A stretch of DNA of 48,228 bases from Oscillospiraceae bacterium (GTDB taxonomy: Bacteria > Bacillota > Clostridia > Oscillospirales > JAAYXM01), in contig JAFSIZ010000091.1 of NCBI GenBank assembly GCA_017439555.1, forward strand, positions 1 through 48,228, written 5' to 3'. The notes below the pieces were generated by a model. That model ran no database searches. It saw only the letters and a program-made list of their open reading frames with translations, and had not been told where the DNA came from. Positions 32,268-40,293 of this stretch are shown here, piece after piece. How positions within the stretch are numbered: the stretch's first letter is position 1; every line of letters starts with the position of its first letter. The position numbers were made by a program, and so were the translations under genes.

Positions 32268-33332
32268 ATGAGTAGATTTTTAAGCAAGAAATACGCGGCG
32301 CTATCGCCGTATACTCCCGGTGAACAGCCGCAGGATATGAAATATATAAAGCTTAACACGAATGAGTCGCCGTTTCCGCCGTCACCGAAGGCGCAGAAAT
32401 ATGCGGCAGAGGCGGCATCGAGGATGCAGCTTTATCCCGATCCCGAATGTCGTGAGCTTACGGAGAAGATCGCGCAGCTTTGCGGTCTTGAGTTTGAAAA
32501 CATACTTGTGACAAACGGCTCCGATGAGATTCTGAATTTTGCATTTATGGCATTCTGCGACGATGAGCACCCTGCAATATTCCCCGATATAACCTATGGC
32601 TTCTATCCTGTTTTTGCGGAGCTCAACAATATACCGTATAAGGAGCTCCCTCTCCGCGAGGACTTCACGATTGACACATCGGAATATTACGGCGCAGGTG
32701 CAACGATTTTTATTGCAAACCCAAACGCGCCGACGGGCATCGCCCTTCCTCTTTCCGAGATTGAGGCGATTGTGAGAAACAACCCCGATAATGTCGTGCT
32801 CATAGACGAGGCGTATGTCGATTTCGGAACTGAGAGCGCACTTTCACTCATTCCGAAATATGACAATCTCATTGTGACGCAGACGTTCTCAAAATCGCGC
32901 TCTATGGCAGGCGCGCGCCTCGGCTTCGGTGCGGCGTCCGCTGCGCTCATTGGAGATATGAACACGATAAAATATTCGACAAACCCATATAACATAAACC
33001 GTATGACGATGGCGGCAGGTCTTGGCGTGCTCGAGGATGAGGAATATACAAGAAGAAACTGCAAAACGATTGAAAAAACGCGTGAATATACGCTCAGAGA
33101 GCTTGAAAAGCTCGGCTTTGAAGCGACGGCTTCAAAAGCAAATTTCATCTTCGTGCGCCACAATGCAGCAGGCGGTGAGGAGCTTTATAAAACGCTCAAA
33201 AGCCGCGGAATTCTCGTGCGGCATTTCGGAAAGCCAAGACTTTGTGATTATCTCCGCATAACAATCGGCGCTCAGGATGAGATGCAGGCGCTTATAGACA
33301 CACTTTCTGATATTCTGGGAGGGAAACAGTAA
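32268..33332 (+). CDS. hisC: Histidinol-phosphate aminotransferase
   Basis: A 354-residue PLP enzyme of fold type I that transaminates imidazole acetol phosphate. It shows KLNTNESPFPPSP, NGSDEIL, the IDEAYVDF segment, and TFSKSRSMAGARLGF with the PLP lysine. The C-terminal Arg-containing LRITIG is also present. The gap before it is 50 bases with AAGGAATGAG; a TATAAT-like hexamer there has no matching -35. The stop overlaps hisB. Confidence 0.95.
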   Translation: MSRFLSKKYAALSPYTPGEQPQDMKYIKLNTNESPFPPSPKAQKYAAEAASRMQLYPDPECRELTEKIAQLCGLEFENILVTNGSDEILNFAFMAFCDDEHPAIFPDITYGFYPVFAELNNIPYKELPLREDFTIDTSEYYGAGATIFIANPNAPTGIALPLSEIEAIVRNNPDNVVLIDEAYVDFGTESALSLIPKYDNLIVTQTFSKSRSMAGARLGFGAASAALIGDMNTIKYSTNPYNINRMTMAAGLGVLEDEEYTRRNCKTIEKTREYTLRELEKLGFEATASKANFIFVRHNAAGGEELYKTLKSRGILVRHFGKPRLCDYLRITIGAQDEMQALIDTLSDILGGKQ

Positions 33333-33919
33333 TGAGAACTTCAAATATCATAAGAAACACAGCTGAAACGAAGATAAATCTTTCGCTCAACCTCGACGGA
33401 AAAGGCAAGAGCGAGATAAACTCAGGCTGCGGATTTCTCGACCATATGCTGACATTGCTTTCGCGCCACGGAAACTTCGACCTCAGGGTAGAGTGCGACG
33501 GCGACACATATGTCGACTATCACCACACGGTTGAGGACATCGGCATTGCTCTCGGAAAGGCGTTTGCCGAGGCAATAGGCGACAAACGCGGAATCTGCCG
33601 CTATGGAAATATGCTTCTCCCGATGGATGAGGCGCTCATTCTCTCTGCAGTTGACATTTCGGGCAGAGGAATGCTCGTCTATGACCTCGATATCCCGACT
33701 GTCAAGGTCGGCGATTTTGACACGGAGCTCTGCGAGGAATTCTGGCTCGGCTTCGTCCGTGAGGCAAACATCACGCTTCATATAAAACAGCTTTCGGGAA
33801 AGAACTCACACCACATAATCGAGGGGGCGTTCAAGTCTGTCGGACGTTCGCTTCGTGCGGCGGTCAAGATCGACCCGGACAATGCAAATGAAATCCCGTC
33901 AACGAAGGGAGTTCTCTGA
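33332..33919 (+). CDS. hisB: Imidazoleglycerol-phosphate dehydratase
   Basis: A 195-residue monofunctional HisB without a phosphatase domain. Manganese ligand motifs are DHML, YHHTVEDIGIALG, and the C-terminal SHHIIEGAFKSVGRSLRAA. The start overlaps the hisC stop and its own stop overlaps hisH. Confidence 0.96.
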   Translation: MRTSNIIRNTAETKINLSLNLDGKGKSEINSGCGFLDHMLTLLSRHGNFDLRVECDGDTYVDYHHTVEDIGIALGKAFAEAIGDKRGICRYGNMLLPMDEALILSAVDISGRGMLVYDLDIPTVKVGDFDTELCEEFWLGFVREANITLHIKQLSGKNSHHIIEGAFKSVGRSLRAAVKIDPDNANEIPSTKGVL

Positions 33920-34536
33920 TGATAGCGATAGTTGACTATGGCGTCGGAAACCTTTTCTCGCTCCGCGCATCCTTTGCCGCAATCGGTGCAGAGGTGCAGG
34001 TGAGCTCGGACGAATCGGTTATCCGCTCGGCAGAAAAAATAATTCTCCCCGGTGTCGGCGCATTTGAGGATGCGGCGAAAAAGCTTCGCGAGTCGGGGCT
34101 TGGAGATGTCGTCTGCGATGAGGCAAAGAAGGGAAAGCCGATTCTCGGCATATGCCTCGGAATGCAGATGCTCTTTGAAAAGAGCTTTGAATACGGCGAG
34201 CACGAGGGGCTCGGTCTTATAAAGGGAAATGTCCGCCCGATTGCGGACGTTATCCCGGAGGGGCTCAAGATTCCACACATCGGCTGGAATGCGCTCACCT
34301 TCAAGGGCGAGAAGAGCCCGATATTCAAATATATAAATGAGGGTGACTGCGTCTATTTCGTCCACTCCTACTATGCGGCAGACTGCAGCGATGCGGTCAT
34401 CGCAACTGCGGAATACGGAGCGGAGCTTACCGCGGCGGTAGCATCGGGCAATGTATATGGCTGTCAGTTCCACCCCGAGAAGAGCGGAGATGTCGGTCTT
34501 TCGATACTTCGCGCATTTGTTGAGCTGGAGGTGTAG
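33919..34536 (+). CDS. hisH: Imidazole glycerol phosphate synthase, glutaminase subunit
   Basis: A 205-residue class I glutamine amidotransferase supplying ammonia to HisF. The catalytic Cys is in GICLGMQMLF and the His and Glu are in CQFHPEKSG. The conserved DYGVGNLFS lies at the N-terminus. It overlaps hisB by one base; hisA follows after 2 bases. Confidence 0.96.
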   Translation: MIAIVDYGVGNLFSLRASFAAIGAEVQVSSDESVIRSAEKIILPGVGAFEDAAKKLRESGLGDVVCDEAKKGKPILGICLGMQMLFEKSFEYGEHEGLGLIKGNVRPIADVIPEGLKIPHIGWNALTFKGEKSPIFKYINEGDCVYFVHSYYAADCSDAVIATAEYGAELTAAVASGNVYGCQFHPEKSGDVGLSILRAFVELEV

Positions 34537-34538
34537 GC

Positions 34539-35252
34539 ATGCTTCTTTTTCCCGCAATAGATTTGTTTGACAAAAAGGCCGTCCGTCTTTATAAGGGCGA
34601 TTACAATCAGATGACGGTTTACAGCGAGAATCCGCCCGAAATCGCGCTTGATTTCAAGGCACAGGGTGCAAGCTGCATCCACGTTGTCGACCTTGAGGGT
34701 GCGCGTAGCGGTGAGACCCCGAACTTTGAGGTTATCCGTGAAATCAAGAAGCAGGCCGACCTCTTTACCGAGGTAGGCGGCGGCATACGCTCGTTTGAGG
34801 TGATTGATAAATACATCACGGCGGGCATTGACCGTGTCATTCTCGGAACGGTTGCCGTGACAAACCCCGACTTCACAAAAGAAGCGGTCTCGCGCTTCGG
34901 CGATAAGATTGCCGTCGGAATTGACCTCAAGGACGGCTTCGCCGCAATCCGCGGCTGGACGGAGAAGAGCGCACTGACAACCGATGCGGCAATGACGCTT
35001 ATGCAGGATATCGGAGTCAGCACAATCATCTGTACCGATATCTCCAAGGACGGAGCAATGAAGGGAACAAACGTTCCGCTCTACCGCTCTCTTTCGGAAA
35101 AATATTCAATGCAGTTCATTGCATCGGGCGGTGTAAGCTCCATTGATGACGTGAAGGCGCTTTCGGAGCTTGGAGTTTATGGTGCAATTGTCGGCAAGGC
35201 ATATTATACGGGTGCGATAAATATCGCGGAAGCAATCGAGGTGGCAAAATGA
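34539..35252 (+). CDS. hisA: Phosphoribosylformimino-AICAR ribotide isomerase
   Basis: A 237-residue TIM barrel. The catalytic Asp near the N-terminus is in FPAIDLFDKKAVRL, and the second is in CTDISKDGAMKGTN. The phosphate-binding GGGIRSFE and ASGGVSS segments are clear. It is homologous to the downstream HisF, with which it overlaps by 4 bases. Confidence 0.96.
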   Translation: MLLFPAIDLFDKKAVRLYKGDYNQMTVYSENPPEIALDFKAQGASCIHVVDLEGARSGETPNFEVIREIKKQADLFTEVGGGIRSFEVIDKYITAGIDRVILGTVAVTNPDFTKEAVSRFGDKIAVGIDLKDGFAAIRGWTEKSALTTDAAMTLMQDIGVSTIICTDISKDGAMKGTNVPLYRSLSEKYSMQFIASGGVSSIDDVKALSELGVYGAIVGKAYYTGAINIAEAIEVAK

Positions 35253-36007
35253 TAACAAAGAGAATTATTCCCTGCCTCGACGTCAAGGACGGCAGAGTCG
35301 TCAAGGGTGTCAACTTCAAGGACTTAAACGATGTTTCAAGCCCCGTTGAACTTGCAAAGTATTATAGCGAAAACGGTGCGGACGAGCTCGTTTTCTATGA
35401 TATAACCGCGTCTGCGGAAGGACGGAGGCTCTTTACGGATATCCTCTGCGAGACGGCGAAGTCGGTATTCATTCCGCTTACCGTCGGCGGCGGCATAAAT
35501 ACTGTCGATGATTTTGACCGCGTGCTTAAATGCGGTGCTGATAAGGTGTCGGTCAACTCGGGCGCGATAAGAAACCCGAACCTCATCTATGAGGCGGCGA
35601 AGCTCTATGGTGACCAGTGCGTTGTTCTCTCGGCAGACGTTAAGCGCGTTGACGGAGTTTTCCGCGTGTTCGCCAAGGGTGGGCGCGAGAACACCGGTAT
35701 GGAAGCCATTGAATGGATAAAGAAATGCGTTGATCTCGGCGCAGGTGAGATTGTTGTCAACTCCATCGACACCGACGGAGTCAAGGGCGGCTTTGACCTT
35801 GAGATGCTCGAGGCGGTCTGCAATGCGGTCAGCGTTCCCGTTATCGCATCGGGCGGTGCGGGCGGAATCAGCCATTTCATCGACCTGTTCAAAACACTTC
35901 CGAAGGTCGATGCAGGTCTTGCCGCGTCAATCTTCCATTTCGGTGAGGTTGAAATACGCGACCTGAAGCAGGAAATGAAGAAGAACGGAATTTACACGAG
36001 AATATAA
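35249..36007 (+). CDS. hisF: Imidazole glycerol phosphate synthase, cyclase subunit
   Basis: A 252-residue TIM barrel that forms the imidazole ring with HisH. Catalytic Asp residues are in [14 protein letters not shown] and in [10 protein letters not shown]. Phosphate-binding GGGINTV and ASGGAGGI are present. The ATG overlaps the hisA stop. Confidence 0.97.
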   Translation: MITKRIIPCLDVKDGRVVKGVNFKDLNDVSSPVELAKYYSENGADELVFYDITASAEGRRLFTDILCETAKSVFIPLTVGGGINTVDDFDRVLKCGADKVSVNSGAIRNPNLIYEAAKLYGDQCVVLSADVKRVDGVFRVFAKGGRENTGMEAIEWIKKCVDLGAGEIVVNSIDTDGVKGGFDLEMLEAVCNAVSVPVIASGGAGGISHFIDLFKTLPKVDAGLAASIFHFGEVEIRDLKQEMKKNGIYTRI

Positions 36008-36018
36008 GGAGAAGAAAG

Positions 36019-36669
36019 ATGCTTAATATTGACGAGCTTAAGTTTGATGAAAAGGGGCTTATCCCCGCGATAGTTCAGGATGCCAACACAAACCGCGTCC
36101 TCACTCTTGCATATATGAACCGCGAGAGTCTTGAAATCTCGATGAAGGAGATGAAGACCTGCTTCTGGAGCCGCTCACGTCAGGAGCTCTGGCGCAAGGG
36201 CGAGACGAGCGGGAATTTTCAGGATATAGTTTCCATCACTGCAGATTGCGATAAGGATGCGCTTGTTGTGCGCGTGAAGCCGCAGGGCCCCGCCTGCCAT
36301 CTCGGATGGGAATCCTGCTTTGAAAACCCTGTCTGGGCAAATGAGGAGGTCGCCGACTTCACGATTGACGGTCTTATGAAGATGCTTGAGGGCAGAAAAC
36401 GCGACCTTCCCGAGGGCTCATACACAACATACCTCTTCCAGAAGGGACTCGACAAAATCCTCAAAAAGGTCGGCGAGGAATCGACAGAGGTCATCATCGC
36501 CGCAAAGGCAAAGGACAAGGCTGAAACAATCTATGAGATTGCAGACCTTGCATATCACGTTATGGTGCTTATGCTGGAGAGCGGCATTTCTCTCAACGAA
36601 ATAAGAGAAGAGCTTGCTTCACGCCATATCATCGACCATAAGGTGAAGCAGGAGAAGATGACAAAATGA
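36019..36669 (+). CDS. hisIE: Bifunctional phosphoribosyl-AMP cyclohydrolase / phosphoribosyl-ATP pyrophosphatase
   Basis: A 216-residue fusion. The N-terminal cyclohydrolase (HisI) has the metal-binding [13 protein letters not shown] and [12 protein letters not shown]. The C-terminal pyrophosphohydrolase (HisE) begins near residue 115 with the [12 protein letters not shown] metal motif. AAGGAGAAG precedes the ATG. The stop overlaps the next gene by 4 bases. Confidence 0.96.
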   Translation: MLNIDELKFDEKGLIPAIVQDANTNRVLTLAYMNRESLEISMKEMKTCFWSRSRQELWRKGETSGNFQDIVSITADCDKDALVVRVKPQGPACHLGWESCFENPVWANEEVADFTIDGLMKMLEGRKRDLPEGSYTTYLFQKGLDKILKKVGEESTEVIIAAKAKDKAETIYEIADLAYHVMVLMLESGISLNEIREELASRHIIDHKVKQEKMTK

Positions 36670-37439
36670 CGGACTGGCACGTTCACACAACCAACTGCGA
36701 CGGCAAGAGCCGAGCGGAAGAAACCGTTCTTGCGGCAATAGAGCGCGGTGTGAAAATCCTCGGCTTCTCGGGTCACGGCTACACGGCACACGACGGAAGC
36801 TATTGTATGTCGCTTGAGAGCACGGAAAAATATGTTGCGGAGATAAGAGAGCTCCGCGAGAAATACAAGGACAAAATAGAAATAAGGCTCGGCGTTGAGC
36901 AGGACTTCTTTGGTGAGGCAATGCCCTGGGCGGAATATCGCATCGGAAGTGTCCATTATATGAATTTCAAAGGCGAGTATGTCGATGTCGACGGCGGCAA
37001 TGACCAGCTTCTCAATGCCGCGAACAAATACTTCGGTGGGGATATGATGTCCGTCTGCGAGGCGTATTTTGAGATTGTCGGAAATGTATATGAAAAGACG
37101 CATTGCAACATCATCGGGCATTTTGACCTTATAACGAAATATAATGAGCGGGAAAGAATTATCGACACGGAAAACCCGCGCTATATTGCCGCGTGGCAAG
37201 CGGCGGCAGACAAGCTCATTCCCGCAGGTGTCCCGTTTGAGATAAACCTCGGCGCAATATTCCGCGGAATGAGAACAACGCCGTATCCGTCGGCTGAGCA
37301 GATTAAATATATCTCCTCACACGGCGGCAAATTTATCCTCACAAGTGACAGCCACAGCGCAGACACCGTTGCGCGCGATTTCCAAAAGTGGGAAGAATGG
37401 GCAAAAAGCCTCGGCGCAGAAATTCTCAAAAAAATTTAG
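36666..37439 (+). CDS. hisK: Histidinol-phosphatase, PHP family
   Basis: A 257-residue PHP-domain phosphatase that removes the phosphate from histidinol phosphate. It fills the step missing because HisB is monofunctional. The metal-site motifs [36 protein letters not shown] and TSDSHSAD are all visible. It completes the histidine pathway in the operon. No terminator hairpin follows before the next promoter. Confidence 0.93.
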   Translation: MTDWHVHTTNCDGKSRAEETVLAAIERGVKILGFSGHGYTAHDGSYCMSLESTEKYVAEIRELREKYKDKIEIRLGVEQDFFGEAMPWAEYRIGSVHYMNFKGEYVDVDGGNDQLLNAANKYFGGDMMSVCEAYFEIVGNVYEKTHCNIIGHFDLITKYNERERIIDTENPRYIAAWQAAADKLIPAGVPFEINLGAIFRGMRTTPYPSAEQIKYISSHGGKFILTSDSHSADTVARDFQKWEEWAKSLGAEILKKI

Positions 37440-37456
37440 AACTTTTTCGATTTTCC

Positions 37457-37474
37457 ACTTTACAACGGTAAAGT
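37457..37474. promoter_or_regulatory. Inverted-repeat operator ACTTTA-N6-TAAAGT (ABC importer)
   Basis: Half-sites ACTTTA and TAAAGT flank CAACGG and extend to a 7-bp arm (ACTTTAC-AACG-GTAAAGT). Half-sites and spacing are identical to the operator of the his operon at 28852-28869. It overlaps the -35 box of the importer promoter. Confidence 0.75.
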
Positions 37475-37487
37475 GTTGTGCTATAAT
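37459..37487 (+). promoter_or_regulatory. Promoter of the amino acid ABC importer
   Basis: TTTACA (37459-37464), 17 bases, perfect TATAAT (37482-37487), followed by a TAGGAGG ribosome site before the ATG at 37530. Confidence 0.82.
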
Positions 37488-37529
37488 AACATACGTTCAA
37501 AACCAAAAACATCTTAGGAGGCAACAAAA

Positions 37530-38363
37530 ATGAAAAAGATTTTAGCACTCATCCTCGCAGCTCTTATGCTCACATGCATGCTCGCAGGCTGCGCCCCGGC
37601 AACAGACGACGGACAGATTTCCCCCAACGGTGATGCAGCAGAAAGCGATGCTGACTACATCATGAACAACGGCAAGATGATCATCGGTATGACACTCTTT
37701 GCTCCGATGAACTATTATGACAACGCAACAAACGAACTCATCGGCTTTGAAACAGAGTTTGCAAAGGCTGTATGTGAGAAGATCGGTGTTGAGGCTGAGT
37801 TTATCGAGATCAACTGGGATTCCAAGGAGATCGAGCTCAACGCAAAGAACATCGACTGCATCTGGAACGGTATGACAATCACAGAAGAGCGCAAGGCAAA
37901 TATGGAGATTTCCGATCCGTATATGAAGAACCGTCAGGTTATGGTTGTCAAGAAGGAAAACCTCGAGAAATACACAGAGGGCGTCATCGGTGCAGCTGTT
38001 GTAGCAGAAGCAGGCAGCGCAGGCGAAGAGCTCGCAACAGGCGATGAGTTCTTCAAGGACGCAGCATTCACACCGGTTGATTCTATGGCAAAGGCTCTTA
38101 TGGACGTTGCAGCAGGCACAAGCGACATCGCTATTGTTGACTATGTAACAAGCATCGGTTCCATTGGCGCAGGTACTGATTTCGAAGACCTCGTTGCTGT
38201 TGAAGAGCGCGAGTTCTCACCTGAGGAATACGGCATTGCATTCCGCAAGGGCAGCGATATGGCAACAATCGTAAACAACACAATCGACGAGCTCATCGCA
38301 GACGGCACACTCGAAGCTATCGCTGCAAAGTATAAGCTCGAAAACCTTCTCGTAAAGGACTAA
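37530..38363 (+). CDS. Polar amino acid ABC transporter, substrate-binding lipoprotein
   Basis: A 277-residue family 3 solute-binding protein. It has a lipoprotein signal peptide with lipobox LAGC (mature Cys at residue 21), then the two-lobe fold with IGMTLFAPMNYYDN, IGFETEFAKAVCEKIG, NIDCIWNGMTI and the C-terminal EEYGIAFRKGSD and DGTLEAIAAKY. Polar amino acids are the usual ligands. Because the promoter shares the his-operon operator, histidine or a precursor is the best guess. The permease and ATPase genes follow in the same operon. Confidence 0.94.
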   Translation: MKKILALILAALMLTCMLAGCAPATDDGQISPNGDAAESDADYIMNNGKMIIGMTLFAPMNYYDNATNELIGFETEFAKAVCEKIGVEAEFIEINWDSKEIELNAKNIDCIWNGMTITEERKANMEISDPYMKNRQVMVVKKENLEKYTEGVIGAAVVAEAGSAGEELATGDEFFKDAAFTPVDSMAKALMDVAAGTSDIAIVDYVTSIGSIGAGTDFEDLVAVEEREFSPEEYGIAFRKGSDMATIVNNTIDELIADGTLEAIAAKYKLENLLVKD

Positions 38364-38385
38364 TATTTAAGGCGGAATATAACAT

Positions 38386-39093
38386 ATGTCAACTTTTGAA
38401 GTTGCTTTTCGCTCGCTGACAGAGGGATTTGGCTATAACTGTATTATCTTTGCGGTAACGCTCCTTACGGCAATTCCGCTCGGCCTTATAATAGCGTTCG
38501 GCTCGATGTCGCGCTTTCGTCCCTTCGTTTTTCTCGAGCGAAGCAAGAATAAGATATTTCGTGCGATTTCAAAGTTTGCACCGATTTGCTGGTTGACACG
38601 TACATTTGTTTGGATCATCAGGGGCACGCCCCTGATGCTCCAAATTTTTGTCGTATTATACACACCGGGTCTCTTGTGGGATATGCCGATGCGTGAACGC
38701 ATGGTAGCGGTGCTTGTTGCATTCGGAATAAACTACGCGGCATACTTCTCGGAGATTTACCGCGGAGGTATTGAGGCAATTCCGAAGGGGCAGTATGAGG
38801 CGTGTCAGGTGCTTGGAATGACAAAATCGCAGACGTTTTTTAAAGTGGTAATGCCGCAGGTAATAAAGCGCATAATCCCTCCGATGGGTAACGAAATCAT
38901 AACGCTCGTCAAGGACACATCTCTCGCCCGCGTTGTTGCGGTAACTGAGATTATTATGTGTGCCGAGCGCTTCACAAAACAGGGCTTGATAGGGCCTTTG
39001 TTCTCGACAGCGCTCTATTTCCTCGCCTTTAACGGCATACTTACGCTTCTCTTTGGCTGGATAGAGAAAAAACTCGATTATTACAGAGGTTAA
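38386..39093 (+). CDS. Amino acid ABC transporter permease (HisM/GlnP family)
   Basis: A 235-residue inner-membrane permease. It has hydrophobic segments near 17-37, 58-80, 85-110 and 205-230, and the ATPase-docking EAA loop (YEACQVLGMTKSQTFFKVVMPQ). Only one permease gene is present, so a homodimer is expected. It carries a small insertion after the first helix (FVFLERSKNKIFRAISK). Confidence 0.93.
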   Translation: MSTFEVAFRSLTEGFGYNCIIFAVTLLTAIPLGLIIAFGSMSRFRPFVFLERSKNKIFRAISKFAPICWLTRTFVWIIRGTPLMLQIFVVLYTPGLLWDMPMRERMVAVLVAFGINYAAYFSEIYRGGIEAIPKGQYEACQVLGMTKSQTFFKVVMPQVIKRIIPPMGNEIITLVKDTSLARVVAVTEIIMCAERFTKQGLIGPLFSTALYFLAFNGILTLLFGWIEKKLDYYRG

Positions 39094-39096
39094 GCC

Positions 39097-39876
39097 ATGG
39101 CTATTTTGGAAGTAAACAACTTATATAAAAGCTTCGGCAAGACCGAGGTTCTTCGCGGAATCGACTTTTCTATGGAAAAGGGCGAGGTGCTTTCGATAAT
39201 CGGTGCTTCAGGCAGCGGCAAAACAACGCTTCTGCGCTGTATAAATGCGCTGGAAATACCGACGAGCGGCAAAATCTTAATAGACGGAGACGCGGTTTAT
39301 GATTCGAGCGCAAACACGGGCAAAAGCAAGAGTGACCAGCGCCGCTGGCAACTTGCCTGTGGGCTTGTGTTTCAGTCATATAACCTCTTTCCTCAATACA
39401 GTGCGCTTGATAACGTTATGCTTGCGCCAAAGCTTCTTGCAAAGGAGCGGCCTGATTATAAGGCAAACAAGAAGCAGATAATCGAGGAAATACACTCACA
39501 CGCGCTCTCGCTTCTCGAGCGTGTCGGCCTTTCCGACAAGACGGGCAACTACCCTTGTGAGCTTTCCGGCGGTCAGCAGCAGCGCGTTGCCATTGCGCGT
39601 GCGCTTGCGCTTTCCCCGAAGGTTCTGTTCTTTGATGAGCCGACCTCGGCGCTTGACCCCCAGCTCACGCAGGAGGTTCTTCGCGTCATCCGCGAGCTTG
39701 CTGAGACTGAAATGACAATGGTAATAGTAACCCACGAGATGAAGTTTGCTCATGACGTTTCAGACCGTATAATATTTATGGCGGACGGGCTTATTGAGGC
39801 AGACGGAACACCCGATGCGGTTTTTGGCGGAGACAACGAAAAGCTCCGCACCTTCCTCGGAAATATTGAAGGATAA
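39097..39876 (+). CDS. Amino acid ABC transporter ATP-binding protein (HisP/GlnQ family)
   Basis: A 259-residue ATPase with Walker A GASGSGKTTL, a Q-loop in VFQSYNLFPQYSALDNV, signature LSGGQQQRVAIARAL, Walker B VLFFDEPTSALDP and the switch His in VTHEMKFA. It has a small lysine-rich insertion before the Q-loop (NTGKSKSDQRRW). It starts 4 bases after the permease and is followed by a strong terminator. Confidence 0.96.
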   Translation: MAILEVNNLYKSFGKTEVLRGIDFSMEKGEVLSIIGASGSGKTTLLRCINALEIPTSGKILIDGDAVYDSSANTGKSKSDQRRWQLACGLVFQSYNLFPQYSALDNVMLAPKLLAKERPDYKANKKQIIEEIHSHALSLLERVGLSDKTGNYPCELSGGQQQRVAIARALALSPKVLFFDEPTSALDPQLTQEVLRVIRELAETEMTMVIVTHEMKFAHDVSDRIIFMADGLIEADGTPDAVFGGDNEKLRTFLGNIEG

Positions 39877-39880
39877 GAAT

Positions 39881-39921
39881 AAGAACAACTTCGTGAAAAC
39901 GAAGTTGTTCTTTGTTTTGTG
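39881..39921 (+). terminator. Terminator of the ABC importer operon
   Basis: A perfect 14-bp stem pairs AAGAACAACTTCGT (39881-39894) with 39899-39912 around a GAAA tetraloop, followed by TTTGTTTTGT. Confidence 0.92.
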
Positions 39922-40022
39922 GTTGGCGTAAAGATTGATTGGTTTAGTAAGATTATATACCACTTTATCATACTTGTCAATATTTAGTGTTATGTTGTAG
40001 TATAATTATATTGGGTGATATT

Positions 40023-40172
40023 ATGAAACCGTTGAAAGAAAAAATCAGCATAACGATTGACAGCGATTTGCTTGAAAAGCTGAAAGAAGCAGCAGAAATG
40101 GATGACAGACCTTTATCTCAATATATCAATCTCGTTCTGAAGAAGCACATAATACAAGAGGAAAAGAAATAA
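40023..40172 (+). CDS. Small ribbon-helix-helix (Arc/CopG-like) protein
   Basis: A 49-residue protein, MKPLKEKISITIDSDLLEKL followed by KEAAEMDDRPLSQYINLVLKK. The pattern of a short beta strand with alternating hydrophobics (ISITID) then two helices is that of a ribbon-helix-helix DNA-binding dimer. It is a monocistronic gene with its own terminator and no toxin partner next to it. The start at 40023 follows GGGTGAT; an upstream in-frame ATG at 39987 lies in the probable promoter region. A lone CCACTTTA half-site lies at 39960-39967. Function: DNA-binding regulator or orphan antitoxin; undecided. Confidence 0.72.
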   Translation: MKPLKEKISITIDSDLLEKLKEAAEMDDRPLSQYINLVLKKHIIQEEKK

Positions 40173-40199
40173 AGGTGTCTGTCTTATATACAACAATGC

Positions 40200-40244
40200 A
40201 AGTGCCGTGGTAATTTTCAATTACCGCGGCGCTTTTTTATTGCA
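40200..40244 (+). terminator. Terminator after the ribbon-helix-helix gene
   Basis: A 16-bp stem with two G-U pairs (40200-40215 with 40219-40234) and a TTC loop, followed by TTTTTTATTG. It runs into the promoter of the next gene. Confidence 0.9.
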
Positions 40245-40268
40245 ATCCTGTATGAATTTTGTTATACT
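40240..40268 (+). promoter_or_regulatory. Promoter of the first two SLH-type genes
   Basis: TTGCAA (40240-40245), 17 bases, TATACT (40263-40268). It is clearly related in sequence to the promoter of the third paralogue at 43570-43598, so the promoter was duplicated along with the gene. Confidence 0.72.
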
Positions 40269-40293
40269 CAAACTGTAAAAGGAGCTGATGTTT

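Noticed and set aside
33778..34557. 259-codon minus-strand frame
   Set aside because: Antisense shadow of hisB/hisH.
39960..39967. CCACTTTA as a third YerC operator
   Set aside because: Only one half-site is present; the position expected for the second reads TTGTCA instead of TAAAGT.
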